Source: Ophioderma brevispina (taxonomy: Eukaryota > Echinodermata > Ophiuroidea > Amphilepidida > Ophiodermatidae). From it: 64,000 nucleotides of DNA. A model generated the notes under the pieces. It worked only from the letters and a program-made list of their open reading frames with translations, had not been told where the DNA came from and did not search any database. Below are positions 1-12,527 of this stretch, piece by piece. The stretch lies in NCBI GenBank assembly GCA_023653785.1, contig JAMKCH010072026.1, positions 1 to 64,000 of the forward strand, given 5' to 3'. The position numbers were made by a program, and so were the translations under genes. Within the stretch, counting starts at the first letter, position 1, and the number at the start of each line of letters is the position of its first letter.

Positions 1-1223
1 GTAATAATTGCTTATTCGTATAATTTTCTTATGTTGAATGCTTCAGAGTTTGTTCAAGTTTGGCGTTTGGAATTTATTCAGTGCATTTGCTTTGTAATAT
101 TTTCTTTGTGAGAAAAGGGACATTTTGAAATTATGGCCTTAATCTTATTCAGGTGTAGAAGTAACCATTGTCCGGTGTACTCATAGTCCGGGAACAATGG
201 TGAACAATAGGGTAATCGATTCAGTTGACTCTTTACGCAACATTAGTTTCACGCTTTATTCCATTATCGTCTATGGAGCCCCGGACTTAGACCCCTGCCG
301 GACTATATCTGCTTTCACACCGGTATCGTGCCATCGAATTTCTATTGTACTAATTGGGTAAAGCACACAACCTTTCAGAACAAATGGAATCGTCGACACG
401 CCCCAAAAACTTTTAATGAACTGACAGGAATAAAAAATCCTACTATAGTCTTTACAGTCTGTATGACTTAGTATTTCTACAGCGTAAAACATAATGTAAG
501 TCATGACTTTTTAGCCATAGGCAAACAAAATTGACCTCTCTCGATCCCAATTTTCACCTGAATCTATGGATAGGACTCGCTGTAGGATTAAGTTGCAATG
601 CTATCTACATCTTGTTCCTGTAGGGAATAATTTCCTCACAAAATTGAGTGCCATATTTTCTGGAATTGGAAGTTGTCTTCAAAGTACATGTTTTTGGATT
701 GCATTTTCAGTGTTTGTTACCAGTTGCAGTAGTGGTATTCATTAAGTGTTGACTGTGGAATTGTTATGTACTTTGAATTTGAACTTGAATGTTAATCACT
801 TTCGTACCTGTCTGTAAATTTGTATTGTACTCACACAGTTCTATCTTTATCTGTTCCAAGTTGTGTACCTTCCCCTTTTCATTGTTCCTGCATGTATACC
901 CTTACTAATTCTAAATAGGATGTGTTTTAAGGAATCAGTGCACTGTACATTCAAGTACAATATTTTGTTGTAACTTCAGATTAGTGGTATGCTGCTTTAC
1001 TATTTTTTTAAAAGAAGTTAAAAGGAAAGAATCTTGGAAATCCAAGTATGATGGTGAAATTTAGCTGAAATAAAAGACCATGCCATATTAGTTTTTGTGA
1101 TCTATACCCATCAACATGTGTTGTGAGATCAAAATTTTAAACAAAATTAAAAACTTCCCAGAAGATATGCTGAAAAAACAGCAGTGCAGTTTTACTCTTC
1201 AGATAAGTATTTGCATTGTAATT
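1..1223. other. AT-rich non-coding sequence
   Basis: No exon or long open frame is recognised. An AATAAA lies at 1069-1074. The stretch could be intron or 3' untranslated sequence of a gene upstream of the window; the sequence does not decide. Confidence 0.4.
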
Positions 1224-1467
1224 TCTAGTGGTAATTTTGATTGTCAAATCCAAAATGTAACTCTTATTTTTGGACTTGCCATCTTGGCTACTGGCTTCCT
1301 CAGAATGATGGGTTTCATCCACTATTTCCGTGGGAATTCTGATCTCATTCCAAGGATGAACATTGGAATTTCCCACGGAAAGAGCAGGAGATCAAGTCAG
1401 TCATTCTGAAGAAGCCGTCAGCCAAGATAGCGAAGTTTTGGATTTAGTAATCAAGATTACCACTAGC
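1224..1467. repeat. Long imperfect inverted repeat (hairpin element 1)
   Basis: An arm from about 1224 to 1340 pairs with 1366 to 1467; the outer ends read CTAGTGGTAAT and its complement. The inner part contains TTTCCGTGGGAATTC (1325-1339) facing its complement at 1366-1381. The overlapping small open frames on both strands are a product of this symmetry. Confidence 0.7.
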
Positions 1468-1710
1468 TGTTTCTACAGTTGTACAAATGTGTCTATTTAG
1501 TGATGGAATTCTTGTTAGTGATGGAATTCTTGCTCAAGTCGCAAATATCACTAAAAATGAACAGAAAAATCCATATGGATAGAACAGATAGTGGTGCACA
1601 CGAACTAAAGTTTATTTAACTTTCTATTTAGTGTTGCCTATGCACTGGTCCTTTAAATTCCTTCATATTGTACACATTCTCAAGTGTATAGTCATCCATT
1701 GTAGAATCTA

Positions 1711-1898
1711 ACATATACAAATATTGACTGCTCATGAATGAAAAAGTGCAAAATACCTACTCCAGATCACTGGAGACTGCCTACTATTTTCCTGAGACCG
1801 AAAGTCAAGGGAAAATAGTAGGCCCCCAGTTTCTAGTCACCTCTGTTAGGTATTTTCACCCATTTCCCTCATGAGCAGTGAAGATTTGTTGTATATGA
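1711..1898. repeat. Imperfect inverted repeat (hairpin element 2)
   Basis: ACTGCTCATGA at 1727 pairs with TCATGAGCAGT ending at 1879, AAAATACCTAC with its near complement around 1848, and CCTACTATTTTCC with GGAAAATAGTAGG in the centre. Outer flanks (CATATACAA) also pair. Likely a small non-autonomous DNA element. Confidence 0.65.
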
Positions 1899-2012
1899 CG
1901 TATAAAAATATTCTTCTCTAGCACTAAACATTCTAACAAATTTAACTATGAGACAGTTTATCTGCCGATGAGTGCAGGCATTGCCACGGATGATGGGATA
2001 TCAATGATATGT

Positions 2013-2108
2013 CAATGCAGGAAAAAAAAGTTGCTATAAAAGTTACTATTACCCTGGCATGACACAGGGCAATAGTCACTTTATATTGCAACTTGTTTCC
2101 CTGCAGTG
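2013..2108. repeat. Short hairpin (hairpin element 3)
   Basis: Left arm (AATGCAGG, then GTTGCTATAAAAGTTACTAT) faces a right arm ending in CCCTGCAGT. The loop is about ATTACCCTGGCATGACACAGGG. It lies only 55 bp from the next hairpin. Confidence 0.6.
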
Positions 2109-2163
2109 AAATATAGGGAGAAATAGTAAGAATATTTTATGTTATGTGATGTAGTGTCCACCA

Positions 2164-2383
2164 AGAGAAGATATCAGTAGCTTCACACAATGCATTGCCT
2201 CCAATGGAAGTTTTTGTACAGGTAGTCATGTGAATCGTTAGAGATGAAATATTCTTTAAATGCAAGTTTGTGATCAGTACTGTCATTTTAGCCATGTTTC
2301 ATCTCTAACGATTCACATCAGTACCTGTACAAAAACCTCCATTGGAAGCAATGCATTGTGGGAAGCTACTGAAATCTTCTCTT
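2164..2383. mobile_element. Hairpin MITE with 10-bp target duplication
   Basis: Two arms of about 90 bp are nearly perfect inverted copies around a spacer of about 40 bp. The terminal AGAGAAGAT faces ATCTTCTCT. The 10-bp GTGTCCACCA occurs directly outside both ends (2154-2163 and 2384-2393), which marks a target-site duplication. No coding capacity. A 9-10 bp duplication is seen in Mutator-like families, but the family is not identified. Confidence 0.8.
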
Positions 2384-2571
2384 GTGTCCACCAATGAAAT
2401 GATTGGAATATTTTTTATGTGTTTCGTATTAATATTGAGTTGTTAATTTCATTATATCACAAAAGATCATTGTGTTGTGAAGCCATTTCTCAGATTGTCT
2501 TTCACTCCCAGTTGTCTTTTTGTATAATATATGTTTGTTATTCTTATTGAATTGTGTTGCATGTTTGTAAA

Positions 2572-2969
2572 AATAAATTCTTTGGACTCTGAGTGTCAGT
2601 AGATGTCTTTTCTCCTTTTACTTTATACAAATGTTTTGTCATGTACTAAATCCATCCCATCATGAAGCTTAATGCAATAATGTTTGATTTCTGGAAAAAT
2701 AACAAAACAACACTTGGATTCAAAATGTGATATTATTGCTTTAAGTCTTGTTGGATTTCACATCAGTACATTACAGCATAATTTGTAACTCCATAATGAA
2801 CTCAAACCTTATTATAACATTTCAATCATCCATTGTTCCTGGAGTCTTACTGTCGGTGTTACCTTCCCTTTTCACTCTTGTAAAATGCTTCATTGGTCCC
2901 CGATCCCTCTTCCCCTCACTTGTTTTGTAATTTTGTTCATGTATTTTTGATGTTGATATACTTAATAAA
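2572..2969 (+). terminator. Candidate poly(A) signals
   Basis: AATAAA at 2572-2577 is followed by GT/T-rich sequence, and a second AATAAA at 2964-2969 by another GT-rich stretch. They could end a transcript from upstream of the window, which would place the hairpins at 1.2-2.4 kb in its 3' UTR. No coding exon supports this, so it is weak. Confidence 0.25.
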
Positions 2970-3047
2970 TAATGTCCTGTGATTATGTATCAAAAATAAT
3001 TGTTCTTATGTTTTTGAGATTTTATGCACATATATTTTGTGAATGTT

Positions 3048-3351
3048 GTTGAGTGACATTTCCAAAGAGAAACCTACTACATAACTTCAACAAACATCAA
3101 ATAGAACCATGAATAACCTTGAACGAGAGAGCAGTATTCCTCTACTCACAAAGAGTACAGTTTCTCCCATCCAGTACTCGAGGAGTATTATTCATATCAA
3201 TTTATGTGAAGTACTTCTGTAATAAGAATGTGTGTTATGACCTACCTCATTAACCAATTTAAAGGGGACAATACATTCTCAAAGCATTCATTAGTTACCA
3301 GATGGCAGTGGGATCTGTAATGGCATCTCTTTGGAAATAATGCTACTCAAC
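3048..3351. mobile_element. MITE-like element with 25-bp terminal inverted repeats
   Basis: GTTGAGTGACATTTCCAAAG at 3048 is matched inverted by CTTTGGAAATAATGCTACTC near 3330-3349, ending CTCAAC. The interior is non-coding, with a small CTACTC/GAGTA palindrome. Confidence 0.55.
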
Positions 3352-3714
3352 AGTGACTAGGGAACATGGGCATAATGTGTCAGTGGACCTTGTTGCAGTT
3401 CTGCTAACTTTTTTTAAACCAATTCACAACTTTAAGATTTCCCAAAATGCATGGTATTGTGAACAAATGCAGGGTTGGCACTGGAGACATTTTAGTGTCA
3501 CTTGTTTTTCTGCTGAGCAGTAATCTGCAGAGAATATTTGACATAACTAAAAAACTACTACATTTTAAGGTTCTGAGACCCTTGTAAATGTTTAATACCT
3601 CAATATTTTCTGTCTAATTTTATGCTTGTCAGAAAGGCTCCCAAGTGACAGTCGTTGGCAGTGAGTGTTAGTTTGGCTGACTGGAATAATAACAGTCCAG
3701 AAAATGTATTGATA

Positions 3715-4865
3715 TTGTCCAGCAGTCTTATACAGATGTTGACCACCAGTTGTATGAAGATGTTGGCCAGCATTTGTGTATAGATGTTGACAAGAAGTCG
3801 TGTGTCAGTGTTGACCAGTAGTTGGGAATGGACGTTTACCAGCAGTTAAGCATAGATGCTGACCACCAGTTGTGTGTAGATGTTGACCAGCAGTTATGCA
3901 TAGATGTTGATCAGCAGTCATGTGTCAATGTTGACCAGCAAATTGTGCATGTGTTGACTGGCATTTGTGTGTACTGTAGATGTTGACCAGCAGTTGTGTG
4001 TAGATAGATGTTGACAGCAGTCATGTGTAGATGTTGACCAGCAATCATGTATAAATATTGATGGCAGTTGTGTGTAGATGTTGACAGCAGTTGTGTATGG
4101 ATGTTGTCCAGCAGTATATGTTGACCATCATGTATAAATGTTGACCAGCAGTCATGTGTAGATTTTGACCTGCAAATTGTGTAGATGTTGACAGCAGTCA
4201 TGTATAAATGTTGACCAGCAATCATGTGTAGATTTTGACCTGCAAATTGTGTGGATGTTGACAGCAGTCGTGTGTGGATGTTGACAGCAGTCGTGTGTGG
4301 ATGTTGACAGCAGTCGTGTGTGGATGTTGACAGCAGTCGTGTGTAAACGTTGACAGTAGTCGTGTGTAGACATTGACCAGCAGTTGTGTGTAGACGTTGA
4401 CCAGCAGTCATGTGTAGATGTTGACCAGCAGTTATATGTAGATTTTGACCAGCATTCATGTGTGGATGTTAACCAGCAGTCATGTATAGATGTTGACCAG
4501 CAGTCGTGTATCGATGTTGACCAGCAGTCGTGTATCGATGTTGACCAGCAGTCGTGTATCGATGTTGACCAGCAGTCGTGTGGGGATGTTGACCAGCAGT
4601 CGTGTGTGGATGTTGACCAGCAGTCGTGTATCGATGTTGACCAGCAGTCGTGTGGGGATGTTGACCAGCAGTCGTGTGTGGATGTTGACCAGCAGTCGTG
4701 TATAGATGTTGACCAGCAGTTGTGTATAGATGTTGACCAGCAGTCATCTGTAGACATTGAGAGCAGTTGTGTGTAGAATGTTGACCAGCAAATGTCCCAT
4801 TTGACCAGCAGTTTTGTTGGTTGTTTGGGTTGCATAGAAGTCCCCTGTTTTGACCACAATATGTG
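3715..4865. repeat. 24-bp minisatellite (GATGTTGACCAGCAGTCGTG core)
   Basis: About 48 tandem units. The consensus is 24 bp, so each reading frame gives an 8-residue peptide repeat (for example VDVDQQSC on + and STSIHDCW on -). A 23-bp variant lacking one C fills 4256-4345. Units at 4490-4730 are nearly identical, while both flanks are degraded, as expected for an array growing by unequal exchange. The long open frames on both strands arise from the period being a multiple of three; there is no sign that they are translated. Confidence 0.85.
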
Positions 4866-6275
4866 TTTTTGACCAGCGGTCCATGCATTTAATGCCCCAG
4901 TTGATAGCGTCCCCCCAGTAAAAATAGATAGTGTCCCAACAGATTTGATAAGTGAGGGCCCAGGGGGGTTTGTTCACTCGTTACAGAAGCCGAGGTGCTA
5001 CCAATGAAGTAGTAAAATCGGCTCTATTTTATAACCCTTTTTCAAAAGTTTTTTTAAAAATGGTTATCGTTTTTCCTTGAAAATTCCAATTTTCCCAAAA
5101 AATATTAGCTAAATTGTGAGCGTTTGATTTCAAAAGCACTAAAATTGACAAAGAACAAATATGGGGAAATTGGTTAACTGTTACCAGATTTTTGGCTTCA
5201 ATTGAAGTTCTTTGTGCGGTTATACGTACAATGTATGAAATGGATCATTCTTTCTGAAAAATTGTTATCGATAGGGTGCCATTGAATTGCAGAGATTTGC
5301 AGAAGGGGACAACTTATACCAAATCAACCGAGTTTTTTCCTCCTGGGCTTTGATAAACATTGCTTTTTGTTCCATGTTCCTTGGCACTAATTTGACCCAC
5401 ATTGCTTTCCTATTATAACCAGCCATGCCACTACAAAACTATCTTTTTGAAACCTTCCTAGCGTGACTGGCTTAAAATAGCATCACAGCTCTAATGTACC
5501 AACAGAGAGCAGTACAAGGAAATTCACAGTTTGAAATTTTCATGACAAAATCAGGGCCAAATTGGAATATTAGTAATACAAACCCTGTTTGCCGAGTTTC
5601 TTGACGTGAGAGCACTTGAAATTGGTGTGGCTGGAACTGATGACCAAGTAACATTGATGTATGATGTGACTTTAAGACATCGTAATGGAGGTGGAGAACC
5701 AATGGAAGAAACGGATGTGGTGAGTTGCCGTGTTTGATGCATTGCAATATGCAGTCTATGTTGTCAACATCGTATTCTGTGTTTATACTGTATGTACAAG
5801 ACAAGAATTAATCGATTTTAAGCAAATTTGGTAGAAACATCATAGAAAAATAAATTGTTCATGGCCCGATTGGCAAATAGCCTCACCCCCTGGCAGGGTT
5901 CCCACTTAGGTTTCTAACTTGAAGTCCATTGAACCCCATAATTTCCGAAGGTTCAGAATTATCTGATCCAGTTGGTTATGAAATAATCCTTGGACGTCCA
6001 AGAACATAATCAGGCATGTGGTTTGTTCAGAAAGTTTACAGTCACAAAGATAAGGCACGATGTTTGCAGATTTTCAATATGGCTTCCAAAATAGCACGGG
6101 CTATAATATGTTCGTCGTTAATATGACGAGTGCGACGTTTTTTAACTCAGTAGTAGTGCATAGTTCTAATATTTTTATTGGTATGGAACTTTGACCTTGG
6201 TAAGTACGAAACAGCGTCCGCCAACTCTTTTGTATTATTATTAATAATAAGCCTGTTCGTGCCCATTCTAAAGAA
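4866..6275. other. Non-coding; fragment of TTAA family 3 near 5858
   Basis: No gene is recognised. About 40 bp at 5858-5895 (TTCATGGCCCGATTGGCAAA) resembles the start of the family 3 MITE seen complete at 50124. The rest shows no clear structure. Confidence 0.4.
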
Positions 6276-6640
6276 TTAAAGGCACTATCAGCGATTTTCT
6301 AAATAAGAAAATTAAAAAAATAAAAAATCAGATTTTTACATGTTTGTAACACATATAGATACCCTAACATAACCTACAAGTGATAAGACCAAAAGCAGCT
6401 TAATAATTACAAAATCGGATATTTCAGTCATTACCATCAGTACAGACACTCACTACAACATGTGAGTGGATAGGGATTCATGTCTTTGAATGCTGCTGTT
6501 TTCTTCCTTTAATGTCATTTTTTTTCAGTTGCAAAAAATAACTTATGACAATTCCACAGGCTCATCCTTCACTTTTAATTAATTCCTGCAAAATTCAAAT
6601 ATTTTGACACTTTTGGGTGGATCACTGATAGTGCCTTTAA
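6276..6640 (+). mobile_element. TTAA-type MITE family 1, copy 1
   Basis: A 365-bp element runs from TTAAAGGCACTATCAGYGAT to the exact inverse ATCACTGATAGTGCCTTTAA. TTAA is at both ends (6276-6279, 6637-6640). It is similar over its length to copies at 15785 (inverted) and 27722. No open frame. The TTAA site points to the piggyBac superfamily. Confidence 0.85.
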
Positions 6641-9472
6641 CCGGGAACAGTCCAGAGGCCATGGGATGGACTTTGTCCTTTAATTCATATTATGAAAGTT
6701 AAATGTAATGAGTGAGAAAATTCCTTATTGATGAGCCGAAACAGCTCATTCATGAGGACTTTTCTCAACTGTTAATAACACTTCCATGAAGGACTGATCC
6801 TGGTTTAAACCCAGGTTTAAAGTTAGACTCCCTTTCAGTATATCAGCCATTAGGTTTTATCGGGGGAGGGGGGTAGGACACGACCTGTCGATTTGGGCAT
6901 TGGGGATATCCAAACAGTAATTTGGGGAACTGCTATGTGCATTTACTATGGCAATCTCTGTCTCAGTTACATTACAAAATCTCCTCTTACACCTTAGTTC
7001 AATACATCCTAGAAATACAGGGTATCAGAAGAACGTTACCCTCAGAAATGGCACTTTTGCTTACTTACAAATTCTTATCCTTGTCAAATATAGTGAAAAC
7101 CAGAATAAATCGGTGGAAAAATAGCCAACCAATGATTTTTTCCCTAAAAATGATGCAAAACCTATTTTGTCCACGGCAAGCAATAGCAGAGGAAACATGC
7201 ATTGGAATCTATTGTGGGTTTGAGCACACCACAAGTCGCAGTATGTGCTGATTCATATGGTTATTGTTCACTTCAGTTCTATATATGTATTGCAGCCCCG
7301 GAATGGAAGCAAATATTTGCGGTCGATTTCATCCCGTTATTTGCGAAAGCATCTCTATGTTGTACCTAGTTAGAATCTGCCGTCTCCAGAAATTTTCTCG
7401 CTCCTCTTGATTGACCCATATTACTGGCGAATCCTACTTTTAGGAAGACGTTTATCCATATACGCTACTTCAATATATTGCTTGTGATGAAAATTTTATC
7501 CTCTTTGGTGAATTGCTGTTGGCCCAAATTTTGGTCTTGTTAACCCAAGAGCAGTTTAGTTAGAAAATACATTGTAGGAGTCCGCGCATCCATACCATGT
7601 ATTTGAAAAGTGTGCTTAAACCAAATTCGTATTTACATTTACTTCAAGATAGATGAGTGTGCTTTTAGGTTACTTATTAATGCGACAGATATTGTATATT
7701 GCCGCATGAAAAAACAAAAAAAGTACTGTTTTATGTGCTTTTTAGGCAACATGTTAAAAAATTGATTCAATTGACGACTTAGTATATGTCAAATGATAAG
7801 AATTCAATATAATGTTCCTCTGCTATTTGCTGTAGAATTGCCACGTAATAGGATTCGTTGCCCCAGCAATCGGTCCGAACAAGCACACAAGGCACAGGAC
7901 ACATGCTACACAATGAACAAGTTTGAAATCCCCGCACTATAAGCCTGGTGATTTGTTGGACCAATTGCTGGGACAACGATCCTATTACGGGGCACTGTCT
8001 ACGGCGAAATTGCACTCGCCATGGACAAATAGGTTGCACCATTTTATGGAAATAGTCATTGCTTGGTTATTTTCTTTAACCGTTTTCTTTTTGTTTTCAC
8101 CATATGTTCGGAAAAGGTAATTTCAAATACACAGCTAAACTACAGGGTAAATGGGAAGTAGGCATAACGTGCATTTTGGGAGGCGTATTAACATTCTTTC
8201 TGAGGACACCGTATGAGAATCTGTGGATAAATTATTGACTAATAATCCGCCAGGGTTAGTGGATTAACCCCGCTGCAAATAGGTTAATTTCCAATATGGT
8301 CATTTAGATTTAAATATTCGTGACCAGGCCTAGCCTGTAGTTAAGTCTGTGTTGTAACCATTATGAGATGCCATTTTCAATTCGCGGTGCTGTTTGGCTT
8401 GGAAGTCCTACCCCCCCTGGGTTTTATCAAATCCGACACAAAAGGGGTTTGAATATGTGAATCAGAATTCTGAACTGTTATTCATTGTAGTGTACATTTG
8501 GCAGAAGGTTTCTTTTCTGATTGTACCAGGATCTGAGCGATTGAATTGGAGTAACCCACAACCCAACATTTTTGAAAGCGATCAGTTATGCGTGGCCTGA
8601 TGCGGTCTTAGGCAATTGCTGCAATGTTTTTATAACTAACGTACAAAATGCCTGAGGGCGTCGTCCGTTCAGAGTAATTACTATGGCTGCGAACTTCAGC
8701 GTAAGGAGTTTTCAATTGCTCATTGGGTCTCCGTTGTTGTCAGTGATTACGCGGTTTTAATTTATCTGCCCATGAAAACATGGGATCTATTAATTTTATT
8801 TCGCCGCTAAGGAAAATAGTTAATATCTTAGACAATGCACATTATGGGGAAAAGTGTATTATTAAATATAAAGAAAATAAAAGTTATCCCATGACCATGT
8901 GGTAGTTCAAACTTTATTTTTTTTCAACAAAGTGTATACCAACAATTTAGCTTTGGAAGTATTGCATTTTTATTTCCCTGGCTGAAAAGCAGAGGGGATT
9001 TTGCGAGGGTGCGCATGTCTGTATGTATGGTTGTATGTATTGTGTGTTCCAGTTGGTTAGGTTTTGGTTAGGTTTTCGTTTTTGTCTTCTTCGAACAGTT
9101 GAAGTCTGTCTGGTTTAAGCCAGACTTGGGGTTAAGGTACAATAGGGGGGTTCATTCATATGTGGATGGAGTCAAAATCATGACCCAAGGTCAAAGGTTC
9201 ATCTGAGGCAATGTTCCAGACTGCCATCTGCCAGGGGGATGTTGCAAGCTTCCTTGCACTATTTTTTAAAATTGGACATGAAAGAAGTGTTTTGACATTA
9301 TTGGTTGATCATGTGGACTATTAAAAACAACAAGCCCTTCTAGTTCCAATTTCACCTCTGTTAGCTAAATCCCATTGGGCTACAGGGTTCCAAGGCTACT
9401 ATCAGTCTTAGCGGGGAAGTTTGAACTATGGCTGAAAAGAGGTTAATTTTTCTTTCAGTCCCCCGTTAAATT
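6641..9472. other. Non-coding, presumed intron or intergenic
   Basis: No exon is recognised. Small open frames (6922-7251, 7779-8120, 8394-8600) have no motif, no splice context and no family resemblance. Around 9000-9250 lies a dispersed repeat that includes a CCAAGGTCAAAGGTTCA stretch of the type also found near 15.3, 39.5 and 48.6 kb. Confidence 0.4.
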
Positions 9473-9666
9473 TTAAAGGTGGTGGACCGATAATGATCCG
9501 ATTTTTTCATGTTTCCCGCACGTGGGAGCATTCACCACAACACTGATTACAAATTTGGAGTTAAATTGGTCCAAGAAGTCCAGCTGATACCAAAATCAGA
9601 ATTTTGATTGAGTAACTTTTTTCGGGGAGGGATGGGGTGAGGTTGTTCCAGGTTCCCCACCTTTAA
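9473..9666. mobile_element. TTAA-type MITE family 5
   Basis: 194 bp from TTAAAGGTGGTGGACC to its near inverse GGTTCCCCACCTTTAA. TTAA is at both ends (9473-9476, 9663-9666). Non-coding interior. The ends match the TTAAAGG rule of the other families in this window. Confidence 0.65.
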
Positions 9667-9670
9667 TTTT

Positions 9671-9688
9671 GTCTCTCTCTCCTCTCTC

Positions 9689-9738
<50 letters not shown>

Positions 9739-9773
9739 ACCCTCTCTTATTTCTCTCTCTCTCTATCTCTCTC
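9671..9773. repeat. (CT)n microsatellite
   Basis: About 100 bp of nearly pure TC dinucleotides, 75 bp upstream of the first array exon. It forms a very long polypyrimidine stretch upstream of that exon's acceptor. Confidence 0.9.
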
Positions 9774-9847
9774 AGTTATAGTATGATTAAATTTTTTCAG
9801 CTGCAATACACAGCCATTAGTGTACTATTTTTATTGCATGCCCACAG

Positions 9848-11531
9848 GATCAACTCCAATCAGCCCTGTTGAAGTCAACTACAGGGTATGTGACTGCCCC
9901 GGAATCTCACCACACCGCCAGTCAGTGAATCAAACAACAGGGGAAGAGGTAACTGCCCCTGAATCTACCACTCATGTCAGTCAAGCTGAATCAACAACAG
10001 GGAAAGAAAGTTATGCCCCTGAATAGACCACCCCTGTCAGTCAGCTGAATCAACAGGGGAAGAAGTGACTGCCCTTGAATATACCACTCCTGTCAGTCAA
10101 GCTGAATCAACAACAGGGGAAGAAGTTAAAATGCCCCTGAATATACCACTCCTGTCAGTCCCGCTGAATCAACAACAGGGAAAGATGTACATTGCCCCCT
10201 GATTCTACCAATCCTGTCAGTCCAGCTTGAATCAACAACGGCGGGGAAGAGGTGACTCCCCCAGAATCTACCACTCCTGTCAGTCAAGCTGAATCAACAA
10301 CAGGGGAAGAAGTAACTGCCCTGACTCTACCACTCCTGTCAGTCCGGCTGAATCAACAAAACGGGGGAAGGAGTGACTGCCCCTACAATCTACCACTCCT
10401 GTCAGTCCAGCTGAATCAACCACAGGGGAAGGGTAACTGCCCCGAATCTGCACCATCCTGTCAGTCCAGACGGAAATCAACAACTGGGTGGGGGGAGAAG
10501 AATGACTGCCCTCCTGAATCTACCACTCCTGTCAGTCAAGCTGAATCAACAACAGGGGAAGAGGGTGTAACTTGCCCAGAATCTAGCCACTCCGGTCAGT
10601 CCAGCTGAAGCAACAACAGGGGAAGAAGAAGTAACTGCCCCAGAATCTACCACTCCAGTCAGTCCAGCTGAATCAAACAACGGGGGAACAGGAAGACCAG
10701 TGACTGCAACCTGAATCGACACTCCTGTCAGGTCCAGACAGAGTCAACAACAGGGGAAGAAGTAACTGCCCCTTGAATCTACCACTCCCGTACAGTCCAG
10801 CTTGAATCAACAACAGGGGAAGAAGTGAATGCCCCTGAATCTTACTTACTCCTGTCAGTCCAAGATGAATCAACTACAGGGGAAGAAAAGAAGTAACTGC
10901 CCCTGAATCTGCCACTCCTGTCAGTCAAGCTGAATCAACAACAGGAGAAGAAGGAATGCCCCTGAATCTACCACACCTGTCAGTCCGGCTGAATCAACAA
11001 GGGGAAGAAGTACTGACCTGAATCTACTACTACTGTCAGTCAGCGAATCAACAAAAGGGGCAAAGAAGTGATGCCCCTGAATCTACTACTCTGTCAGTCC
11101 CAGTGAATCAACTAACAGGGAAGAAGTAACTGCCCGGAAGCTACCACTCCTGTTAGTCCTGCTGAATCAACTACAGGGGAAGAAGGACTGCCCATTGAAT
11201 ATACCACTCCTGTCAGTCCAGCTGCATCAACAAAAGGGGAAGAAGAGTGACTGGCCCCGATCTCCCCACCCCTGTCAGTCCAGCTGAATAAACACAGGGG
11301 AAGAATAACGGCCCCTGAATCTACCCCCAATGTCAGTCCAGCTGAAAAAAAAAATCAATACAGGGAAGAAGTGACTGCCTTGAATCTACCACTCCTGTCA
11401 GTCAAGCTGAATCAACAACAGGTGAAGAGGTAGAGGTAACTGCCCCGGAATCTACCACTCCGTTAGTCAGCTGAATGCAACTACAGCGAGAGTTGACTGA
11501 ATCATTACTACTGTTACAGCTACTACTGAAG
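9848..11531 (+). repeat. Repeat exon A1: 60-bp Ser/Thr/Pro-rich array, frame broken
   Basis: After acceptor CCCACAG (AG at 9846-9847) the exon opens GSTPISPVE, then carries about 27 copies of a 60-bp unit encoding the type APESTTPVSPAESTTGEEVT. It ends around 11531 before GTAAGT, with a Thr-rich TVTATTE tail. One-base gains and losses occur in nearly every unit, so no long frame survives (pieces at 9820-10026 and 10252-10608). The unit pattern itself is intact, so the true exon is probably open and errors are a likely cause. Decay cannot be excluded. Confidence 0.7.
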
Positions 11532-12527
11532 GTAAGTTATTAAACATTTATTTTTCTAAGTGCCTCATGGTAGGTCATTTTTAGTTGCAGACATCAGCTG
11601 ACGCGGTATTCCAAACACGCTTGTGAGACAGTGCATAACACAGTACAGTTGCCATGAAAAAGCAGGTTCGAAAAGGGCTAGTGTGGATCGGGCAAGTGGG
11701 AAACCGGGTCTGCAATGAGAATGCAGCCATAAAGCAATTACTGTAATACCAGCAGGGTGAGTGGTAGCCTGATAAAACTTTTTATTAATCTCATAGCTTC
11801 TCTAATAAAGATTTTAATGAAAATGTGTTGTATTATTCCAGCTGGTCACTTTCCATCAGGTTTGGCCTGTTTTATGAATTCTTTTATGCCAATTAAAGAA
11901 GTTTCATTGCATTGTCCTTTAAAACATCCAAACACAAATTTGGAAAAACAAGGGTACTTTCAGTTGTTACTTTGTTAGGGTCAAGTTGACCAGTGATGGT
12001 CCACTGGATTTAAAGGTGATTCTCATTCAGCCCGGAAATGCTCGTGCAACAACACTGGATACCAGCATTATGCGCATATAAATAAAGGCGGCAAATGAAA
12101 ATGCCAGCAAATATACAGAGTGAATCAAAAAAATTTGTTGCATGAAAAAAAACACAAAATTTTGACCCTGACCTGTTTACTAACTGTGCGCAGTTGATGT
12201 TTCATGAATCTGCATATTTTCCTTTCTATGCTGAAAAAAATGACAATGTTGGTGAGAAATGAGGTAGATATGAAAGATTGTCAGGCTGATCCAGAAAGAT
12301 TTTCACGGCTGATCAGAAAGATTGCACCACTATCACAAAAATGGAACTGAAAACCCAGCTTAAACTGTATCCCTTGGAATGGGGTTAAAAATGGATCAGT
12401 GTTACCAAATTCCTTTCAACTTTGTCATCATAGAAAGGCGAAAATATGCATGAAAAAATCAACTGCGTTACAATTGAGTAAACAGGTCAGGGTAAAATTT
12501 TGTGTTTTTTCATGCACAATTTGTTTT
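11532..12527 (+). other. Intron sequence, nothing recognised
   Basis: Begins with a good GTAAGT donor. No repeat family or exon was recognised up to the SINE pair at 12528. Confidence 0.45.

Noticed and set aside
1116..1409. 97-residue + strand and 79-residue - strand frames
   Set aside because: Both arise in an inverted repeat; no family resemblance.
4384..4776. 130-residue open frame VDVDQQSC repeats as a gene
   Set aside because: Minisatellite with a 24-bp period; equally long frames run on the other strand, and no splice or start context is seen.
7779..8120. Overlapping 87- and 65-residue frames
   Set aside because: Cys-rich on one strand only by chance; no domain, splice or promoter support.
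9669..9872. 67-residue Ser/Leu frame
   Set aside because: Translation of the (CT)n microsatellite.
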